19,687 bases of DNA, from positions 1-19,687 of the forward strand of contig DATAZV010000054.1 of NCBI GenBank assembly GCA_036271855.1, given 5' to 3'. The position numbers and the translations under genes were made by a program. Below are positions 15,741 to 19,687 of the stretch, piece by piece. Within the stretch, counting starts at the first letter, position 1. Each line of letters starts with the position of its first letter. Under the pieces are notes generated by a model. That model was not told the origin of the DNA. It searched no databases and saw only the letters and a list, made by a program, of their open reading frames with translations. The DNA is from JAQGMJ01 sp036271855. Its GTDB lineage: Bacteria > Pseudomonadota > Gammaproteobacteria > Burkholderiales > JAEUOS01.

Positions 15741-16040
15741 CTACTCGAGCGGCTTCACCCGCAGCTCGATCTTCATCCCCAGGCGCACCGCCATGTCGAC
15801 CAGCGCCTCCACCGTGAACAGGTCGATGCGGCCATCCATCAGTTCGAGAAAATGCGGCAGGCTGATGCCCAGCCGCTTGGCCGACTGGCTTTGGGGGGCG
15901 CCGGAGGCGTGCACCCTGTCCTGCACGGCGAGCATCAGCCGGGAGCGCAGCTTCATCGACTCCGCCTCACCGGCGGGGACTTCGATGGCGTCGGCCACCG
16001 GCGGCAGGAGCACGGACCTGGTTTTTTTGGCGGTCTTCAT
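15741..16040 (-). CDS. HigA-like XRE-family helix-turn-helix regulator
   Basis: A 99-residue protein with an N-terminal linker rich in Lys, Pro and Ala, then a compact helix-turn-helix domain at about 30-97. SQSAKRLGISLPHFLELMDGR (51-71, with Gln49 just before) is the HTH, and FTVEALVDMAVRLGMKIELRV (75-95) is the tail typical of the HTH_37 / HigA2 antitoxin-like group. Such proteins normally repress their own operon and partner with a RelE/HigB-type toxin encoded just upstream. I find no such toxin frame beside it, so it looks solitary. I chose the ATG at 16040; a GTG at 16082 would add 14 residues with no homology-like sequence, and neither start has a clear ribosome site. Confidence 0.72.
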   Translation of the reverse strand: MKTAKKTRSVLLPPVADAIEVPAGEAESMKLRSRLMLAVQDRVHASGAPQSQSAKRLGISLPHFLELMDGRIDLFTVEALVDMAVRLGMKIELRVKPLE

Positions 16041-16139
16041 CGGGGCATTCGTAGGCGGTGGCCCATTGTCCGCTAGTTTCACCGCAGGCGCTTGAAACGT
16101 TTTTGCCGCACCGGTCCAGGCCCGCCGGCACCCGCCGCG

Positions 16140-16157
16140 CGTAGGAGCGCGCCGACC
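16140..16157 (+). repeat. REP-like element, copy 2
   Basis: CGTAGGAGCGCGCCGACC followed by TTTT. It aligns to copy 1 (10704-10721, opposite strand) without gaps at 18 of 22 positions. Its own arms no longer pair fully, so it may be a decayed copy. It lies in the divergent gap between the HTH gene and the DUF3309 gene. Confidence 0.45.
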
Positions 16158-16243
16158 TTTTATTCAGCGCCGGCCCGATAGGGCGCGGGCACCCGCCATG
16201 CGACTGTCTGCCCTACACGAACTCACTCAAGAGAGGTTCCATC

Positions 16244-16399
16244 ATGATGACGATTCTGCTGGTGGTGTTGCTGCTGATGCTGGTGGGCGGATTGCCGGTG
16301 TGGCCCTACTCTACCGACTGGGGCTACTTCCCCAGCGGCGGGCTCGGATTGTTGCTGCTGATCCTGCTGATCGTCGTGCTTTCCGGGCGGCGGGTGTAG
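16244..16399 (+). CDS. DUF3309-family membrane micro-protein
   Basis: A 51-residue protein: hydrophobic helix at about 3-16, the conserved centre LPVWPYSTDWGYFPSGGLG (17-35) and a second hydrophobic helix at about 33-47 ending in SGRRV. The WPYS-WGY-PSGG core is diagnostic of DUF3309, a family of about 50-residue membrane proteins common in proteobacteria and without assigned function. GAGAGG is 7-8 bases before the first of two adjacent ATG codons. The short length makes it easy to miss. It is followed after 192 bases by the 97-aa hypothetical gene on the same strand. Confidence 0.88.
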   Translation: MMTILLVVLLLMLVGGLPVWPYSTDWGYFPSGGLGLLLLILLIVVLSGRRV

Positions 16400-16591
16400 C
16401 GGCGCGGCCAATGCAGCCCAGGGGCCGGGGCCGGCTGCTCGCGTTGCGGGTAAACCGGTGCCGCCCCCTCTCTTTTTGGAGCGACTGGCGTATTTTCAGA
16501 ATCCTCCTACAGGCGCTCCCCTCGCGGAACGCTAGCCTGCAACCTTGAACGACGCGGATTCGCATCCGCCTGCCCCAGTAGAGGAACTCTC

Positions 16592-16885
16592 ATGCAAGAC
16601 GAAGACCAGCCCATCACCGTGGTCAACCGGGCAAAAGCCCAGTACACACTGGCGGACTACGAACTGGCCCAGGAAGAGTACCGCCGCAAAACCCAGGCGC
16701 GCGACGAGTCCCGCCGCCTGCGCGCCACCGGCCAGCCCGCCGCCGCGGCCCAGCCCGACGCGGCCGCTACCGTCGGCCAGATCAAGCAGCTGCTGCTCCG
16801 CTCCGACATCAGCGACGAAGACCGTACGACACTGGAGCGCCGGCTGCATGAAGCGACCATGGGCGCCGCGTTTTCGAAGTCGTAA
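16592..16885 (+). CDS. Small charged hypothetical protein
   Basis: A 97-residue soluble protein that I do not recognise. Residues 15-46 are strongly charged and helical (Ala, Gln, Glu, Arg; possible coiled coil), 47-60 is an Ala/Pro/Gln-rich linker, and 61-92 forms a second helical block (VGQIKQLLLRS, DRTTLERRLHEA). GAGGAA 6 bases before the ATG is a good ribosome site, and a strong terminator follows, so it is a real expressed gene in my judgement. No signal peptide or membrane helix. Confidence 0.72.
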   Translation: MQDEDQPITVVNRAKAQYTLADYELAQEEYRRKTQARDESRRLRATGQPAAAAQPDAAATVGQIKQLLLRSDISDEDRTTLERRLHEATMGAAFSKS

Positions 16886-16886
16886 A

Positions 16887-16913
16887 GGCCGAGCGGCGTG
16901 CCGCTTGATGGCC
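16887..16913 (+). other. Nested hairpin directly after the 97-aa gene
   Basis: GGCC (16887-16890) pairs with GGCC (16910-16913) around an inner stem AGCGG / CCGCT (16892-16896 and 16901-16905) with a CGTG loop. It starts one base after the stop codon and precedes the terminator, so it would lie in the 3' untranslated region. It could protect the transcript end; no T run follows it. Confidence 0.4.
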
Positions 16914-16944
16914 GTTAAACCCGGCAGCGTGCCTTAAAAGCAAT

Positions 16945-16982
16945 GGGCTCGGCTCGAAAGTGCATCGAGCCGGGCTCTTTTT
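16945..16982 (+). terminator. Rho-independent terminator after the 97-aa gene
   Basis: GGCTCGA (16951-16957) and TCGAGCC (16965-16971) form a perfect 7-bp stem with a 7-base loop. The flanking GGGCTC on both sides extends it by six more pairs including two G-U. TTTTT follows at 16978-16982. Confidence 0.88.
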
Positions 16983-16985
16983 ATT

Positions 16986-17309
16986 TCCGAGTACAACAAC
17001 CGTGTTGGCGACCCGGCAAAAATGATAATAAATGACGGGTTAAAACGAAGAAACGTATCACCGCATTTTCGCCAACCTGAGAAAACCTGAGAAAAATCGG
17101 CGTTTTTGGACTACACCTGTAGTACGCCCCGGCGCCTGCCACCACGTTTGTGTTACCGCATCGCGGCCGCCATGCATGAACCGCGCGGCATGCCTATTCA
17201 AATGTTAAAGAAACCAGCCCGGCGAAAAGCCGTGGCGAAGGTGAAGCAAAAGCGCGACTGCTGGTTTCTAAGATACGCGAATCGGTGGAATCGTCAAGTG
17301 CTCGAATAA
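16986..17309. other. Gene-poor convergent gap with short repeats, function unknown
   Basis: About 320 bases between the terminators of two convergent genes. The left half is AT-richer than the rest of the window. It holds an exact tandem duplication of AACCTGAGAA (17074-17083 and 17084-17093), a perfect inverted repeat ACTACA-CC-TGTAGT (17110-17123) and a CAAC-CGT-GTTG palindrome near 17000. A 67-residue basic frame (17106-17309) needs a TTG start, has no ribosome site and resembles nothing I know. A small RNA or remnant of a lost gene is possible. Confidence 0.5.
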
Positions 17310-17325
17310 AGGGGACGGCACCCCT
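17304..17325 (-). terminator. Weak terminator after the Stv-like gene
   Basis: Read on the minus strand, AGGGG (17325-17321) pairs with CCCCT (17314-17310) around a 6-base loop, followed by TTATT. It begins 12 bases past the stop of the minus-strand gene. The stem is only 5 bp, so strength is doubtful. Confidence 0.4.
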
Positions 17326-17336
17326 ATGCACGGCCA

Positions 17337-17861
17337 TCAGAACGGCTCGCGGCACGCGCCGAAGTGGAAGTTGCGGATGTTGCGGTCGTCGCGGCAGACC
17401 TCCGCGATGATGTCCTTCAGGGTGAGGATGCGGCCCTTCATATTGTGATTGCTGACGGTGACGACGTGCGGGCAATAGTCCCGGCTCGCGCCCTCTTTCT
17501 GTGCCGCCGCGATCTTCTCGTAGTCGATGCGGTACTGCTCTTCCACCTTGGCATGACTGCCCGCCGCCTTGCCCAGGGAATAGTTGTAGGTCTCGGTCAC
17601 CCCGGTCCCCACTTCGTTGCTCTGGTAACCGCCGGCCTTCGGCCCCTTGATCAACATCGCCTGCGGGATTTTCAGCGCATTCCCGTGCTGGCAGTAAAAC
17701 GTGATCGACTGCCCCGCGCCTATCGTGCACATGCCGTTGCTCTCGCGGTAGCCGCCGTGCCCCAGCAACAGGCAATCGGCCGTGTCGCCCTCTTTCGGGC
17801 TTTTGAAAAAATACATCTGGTCGCCCAGCCTGACCTGGTTTTCCGAATGCTTCATTGCCAT
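17337..17861 (-). CDS. Small soluble protein resembling the putative-adhesin Stv family
   Basis: A 174-residue protein with no signal peptide or membrane helix. The core GHGGYR at 34-39, then ITFYCQHG at 53-60, and the C-terminal LTLKDIIAEV...IRNFHFGACR (146-171) follow the pattern I remember from proteins annotated as putative adhesin Stv domain: an HGG motif, a GxxIxFY-HG strand and a final Cys-Arg. The name is historical and no activity is established; conserved His and Cys residues could equally mean an enzyme. It has seven or so Cys spread along the chain, more than its neighbours. GGAAG lies 6-7 bases before the ATG at 17861. It is transcribed alone, diverging from the third Bug gene. 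The gene is real with high likelihood; the family label is moderate. Confidence 0.75.
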   Translation of the reverse strand: MAMKHSENQVRLGDQMYFFKSPKEGDTADCLLLGHGGYRESNGMCTIGAGQSITFYCQHGNALKIPQAMLIKGPKAGGYQSNEVGTGVTETYNYSLGKAAGSHAKVEEQYRIDYEKIAAAQKEGASRDYCPHVVTVSNHNMKGRILTLKDIIAEVCRDDRNIRNFHFGACREPF

Positions 17862-17970
17862 GGCGCTCTTCCTTCCTTCAATTAGGTGAAGGCAGTATCA
17901 AACGGCGGAAAGCGGCCGGCAACTAGACTAAAGTATGGGTATGGTGGCCGGCGGGCACCGCAATGACTGA

Positions 17971-17991
17971 AAATGTGATGCAGTGCACATT
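17971..17991 (+). promoter_or_regulatory. CRP/FNR-superfamily-like binding site upstream of the third Bug gene
   Basis: AAATGTGA (17971-17978), six bases (TGCAGT), then GCACATT (17985-17991). This matches the classical CRP half-sites TGTGA-N6-TCACA at 9 of 10 core positions plus flanking AA and TT. Its centre is about 85 bases before the ATG at 18067 and about 120 bases before the divergent start at 17861, so it could act on either gene. Confidence 0.55.
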
Positions 17992-18012
17992 CCGGCATCG
18001 GTCATAATGATT

Positions 18013-18030
18013 GCGGCGCGCAAACGCCGC
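18013..18030 (+). promoter_or_regulatory. Inverted repeat GCGGCG / CGCCGC in the leader of the third Bug gene
   Basis: GCGGCG (18013-18018) and CGCCGC (18025-18030) are exact complements around CGCAAA. It lies 37 bases before the start codon, downstream of the CRP-like site, and could be an operator or a leader hairpin. No T run follows. Confidence 0.3.
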
Positions 18031-18066
18031 GCCCGGTCCATGTATAACAAGACCTCTGGAGACAAC

Positions 18067-19062
18067 ATGAAATGCCCTGCTGAATTCCGTAGCGGCGCCG
18101 CCAGCCGCCTGGCGCGCGCCATCACCGGCCTGGTGTTGGCGATAGCGGCCCTGGCATCCACCGGCGCGGCGCACGCCCAGGCCATCACGCGGCTGGTTGT
18201 CGCCTTCCCGCCGGGCGGCCCTTCCGACCTGCTGGCGCGCGTGATTGCCGAGCGATTGGGCAACGCCCTGGGCCAGAGCATCGTGGTCGAAAACCGGCCG
18301 GGCGCCAACGGCGCCATCGCCGCGCTGTTCGTGACGCACGAGCCGGCCGACGGCAAAACCATGTGGCTGACCACGGCGGGCGCCATCGTCATCAACCCCC
18401 ACCTGTATCCCAAATTGACTTACTCGCTGGACGACCTGGCCGCTGTTTCGCTGATCGTCAACACGCCCGAGATGCTGGTGGTCAACCCGAAGAACCCCGC
18501 GACCGACGCCAAGACCTTCATCGCCAATGCCGCCAAGGCCACGCAGACCAACTTCGCATCGACCGGCATCGGCAGCATGCCGCACATGGGCATCGCCCTG
18601 CTCTCCAAAGCCACCGGCGTGAAATTCATCCACATCCCCGAAAAGGGCGCCGCCCCCGCCATCAACGACCTGCTCGGCGGCCACGTCGATGCCTTCATCG
18701 GCGACGTGCCCGGCCTGGTCGGCCACGTTCAGTCAGGCCACCTGAAGGCGCTCGCCATCGCCGCCCCCAAGCGCAGCGAAATCTTCCCCGAGGTCAGGAC
18801 CTTTGCCGAACAGGGCATCGCGGGAACGGAAATGAACAACTGGAGCGCCATGTACGTCTTCGCCAAAACGCCCGCGCCACTGATCGAAAAAATCAACAAG
18901 GCCGTGCGCGATACCCTGGCCGAACCGGCCGTGCACAAGAGACTCGTCGATCTGGGCGTGGACCCTCAAAGCACCAGCCCGGCGGAGATGACGGCGCTGG
19001 CGGAGCGCGATGGGGCGAAATGGAAGCAGGTGATTCGGGAGAATGACATCAAGGCGGAGTGA
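18067..19062 (+). CDS. Bug/TctC-family periplasmic substrate-binding protein (third of three)
   Basis: A 331-residue protein with a Sec signal ending near AAHAQA (about residue 38; n-region is long). Family signatures follow: ITRLVVAFPPGGPSDLLAR, ENRPGANGAIAA, DGKTMWLT (usually DGYT-L, here Lys and Trp replace common residues), SLDDLAAVSLI and GAAPAINDLLGGHVDAFIGD. The Asp-bearing PSDLLAR loop resembles receptors for amides or amino acids in some described members, but I would not name a ligand. GGAG sits 6 bases before the ATG at 18067, deciding it over an upstream ATG at 17983. It is monocistronic: divergent from the Stv-like gene and convergent with the J-domain gene. The CRP-like site upstream suggests control by carbon or redox state. 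Confidence 0.93.
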   Translation: MKCPAEFRSGAASRLARAITGLVLAIAALASTGAAHAQAITRLVVAFPPGGPSDLLARVIAERLGNALGQSIVVENRPGANGAIAALFVTHEPADGKTMWLTTAGAIVINPHLYPKLTYSLDDLAAVSLIVNTPEMLVVNPKNPATDAKTFIANAAKATQTNFASTGIGSMPHMGIALLSKATGVKFIHIPEKGAAPAINDLLGGHVDAFIGDVPGLVGHVQSGHLKALAIAAPKRSEIFPEVRTFAEQGIAGTEMNNWSAMYVFAKTPAPLIEKINKAVRDTLAEPAVHKRLVDLGVDPQSTSPAEMTALAERDGAKWKQVIRENDIKAE

Positions 19063-19114
19063 TTTGCGCCTTGACGGTCCATCCTTAAGAAAATTGGGGC
19101 AGGCCCTCACAGCG

Positions 19115-19687
19115 CTATACAGCGCCGCGGTAGCTCCTCAGCCAATGCTTGAGCCAGCGCTTGGCGCCCGGCGGGTCGGCCAGCATGCGCAGTTCCTCTT
19201 GCAGTTCCAGCAAATCGTCACCCAATTGCAGCTTGATTCCCCTGATCAATTCGTTCAGCTTCGCGGGGTTGACGCGCGCGCCCGGCGACAGGCCGGCGTC
19301 GTAGCAAAAACCGGCTTCGACGCGATGAATCTCCTGTTTCAGTTGGCCAAGTTGCTCGCTTAGCACCTTGTTGTAGCGGCGCAGCTTTTCTTCGCCGCCG
19401 CCGGCGATCTCGGCGGCGTTGGCCTGCTCGATCTCGACTTGCAATTGCAGCAGGGCCAGCAGGTCGCCGGCGGCGTAGGCCTGGTTGACCTTTTGCATCA
19501 GCGCCGTCTTGGCTTCGTGCCGAGCGGGATCGGTCTCGCGATCCGGATGCAGGGCGCTGGCGAGTTTGCGAAAGATTTCGCGTATCGACTGCAAGGACTC
19601 CTGTGCCTCGGCCTCGCGCTTTTTTTGCGCATGCCCGGCGCGGCGGCCCGCCGCCCGCTGTTCGCGTTCCGCAGCCTGCGCCTCCTG
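19115..19687 (-). CDS. J-domain (DnaJ-like) protein, 5' end outside window
   Basis: The minus-strand frame is open to the right edge, so the N-terminus is missing; 190 residues are visible. The first 31 are highly charged (Gln, Glu, Arg, Ala) and look like a coiled-coil or linker. A J-domain core follows: SIREIFRKLASALHPD with the HPD motif at visible residues 47-49, then a helix III/IV region. The rest is helical (leucine- and glutamate-rich) and ends RSYRGAV. The HPD motif is what stimulates Hsp70 (DnaK) ATPase, so this is probably a specialised co-chaperone. It lacks the Gly/Phe and zinc-finger parts of DnaJ, at least in the visible region. A TTG at 19594 is not the true start because the charged segment continues upstream in frame. 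Confidence 0.82.
   Translation of the reverse strand, partial: QEAQAAEREQRAAGRRAGHAQKKREAEAQESLQSIREIFRKLASALHPDRETDPARHEAKTALMQKVNQAYAAGDLLALLQLQVEIEQANAAEIAGGGEEKLRRYNKVLSEQLGQLKQEIHRVEAGFCYDAGLSPGARVNPAKLNELIRGIKLQLGDDLLELQEELRMLADPPGAKRWLKHWLRSYRGAV

Noticed and set aside
16400..16591. ECF-sigma-like GGAAC promoter before the 97-aa gene
   Set aside because: A GGAAC occurs near 16526 but no convincing -10 partner can be defined at the expected spacing.
17106..17309. 67-residue basic frame in the repeat-bearing gap
   Set aside because: Needs a TTG start, lacks a ribosome site at any of its internal ATGs and matches no family I know; kept only as a remark in the gap entry.
17194..17775. 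193-residue minus-strand frame overlapping the Stv-like gene
   Set aside because: Shifted-frame shadow; the Stv-like frame has a good ribosome site and motif structure.
18013..18030. Terminator in front of the third Bug gene
   Set aside because: The hairpin has no T run and lies within the leader close to the start codon, so an attenuator or terminator is not supported.

Overview
The window is GC-rich chromosomal DNA (high third-position G/C, short gaps, few AT-rich patches) from a Gram-negative betaproteobacterium, most likely of the order Burkholderiales. The main support is three separate Bug/TctC-type periplasmic receptors with no TctAB membrane partner in sight, a hallmark of that order. 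Exported proteins with Sec or Tat signals, a MgtC homologue and a DUF3309 micro-protein fit. Genus cannot be fixed from sequence alone. I see no tRNA, rRNA, CRISPR array, insertion sequence or phage gene.

Layout. 1-1581 (minus): membrane sensor with CHASE3, PAS and GAF domains, cut off by the window edge. 1732-3295 (minus): exported di-heme cytochrome c and exported NIPSNAP protein. 3557-5452 (plus): exported metallo-beta-lactamase-fold lactonase-like enzyme, a strong terminator, then a lipoprotein-type alpha/beta hydrolase. 5488-6588: a small His-tailed protein (minus) diverging from an MgtC/SapB membrane protein (plus). 6611-8565: Bug receptor (minus) diverging from an extracellular solute-binding protein (plus), with a tandem 11-bp repeat between them. 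8610-10517 (minus): PAS-PAS hybrid histidine kinase. 10893-11690 (plus): DUF3592-like membrane protein. 11803-14619 (plus): probable three-gene catabolic operon of DHDPS-family lyase, atypical short-chain dehydrogenase and Bug receptor. 14654-16040 (minus): DUF4230-like protein, two-helix membrane protein and HigA-like regulator. 16244-16885 (plus): DUF3309 micro-protein and a 97-aa hypothetical, then a terminator and a 320-base gap with odd short repeats. 17337-17861 (minus): Stv-like protein. 18067-19062 (plus): third Bug receptor, behind a very good CRP-like site. 19115-19687 (minus): J-domain protein cut off by the right edge.

Together these look like accessory metabolism and sensing: scavenging of small organic acids (Bug proteins, lyase, dehydrogenase), periplasmic hydrolysis of lactones or esters, and two large signal-transduction proteins. 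No single multi-gene defence or mobile system is evident. The items most worth a second look are the SDR lacking its catalytic Tyr and Lys inside the lyase operon, the exported lactonase-like enzyme, the Stv-like protein beside an unexplained repeat-bearing gap, the CRP-like site, and a REP-like repeat found twice.
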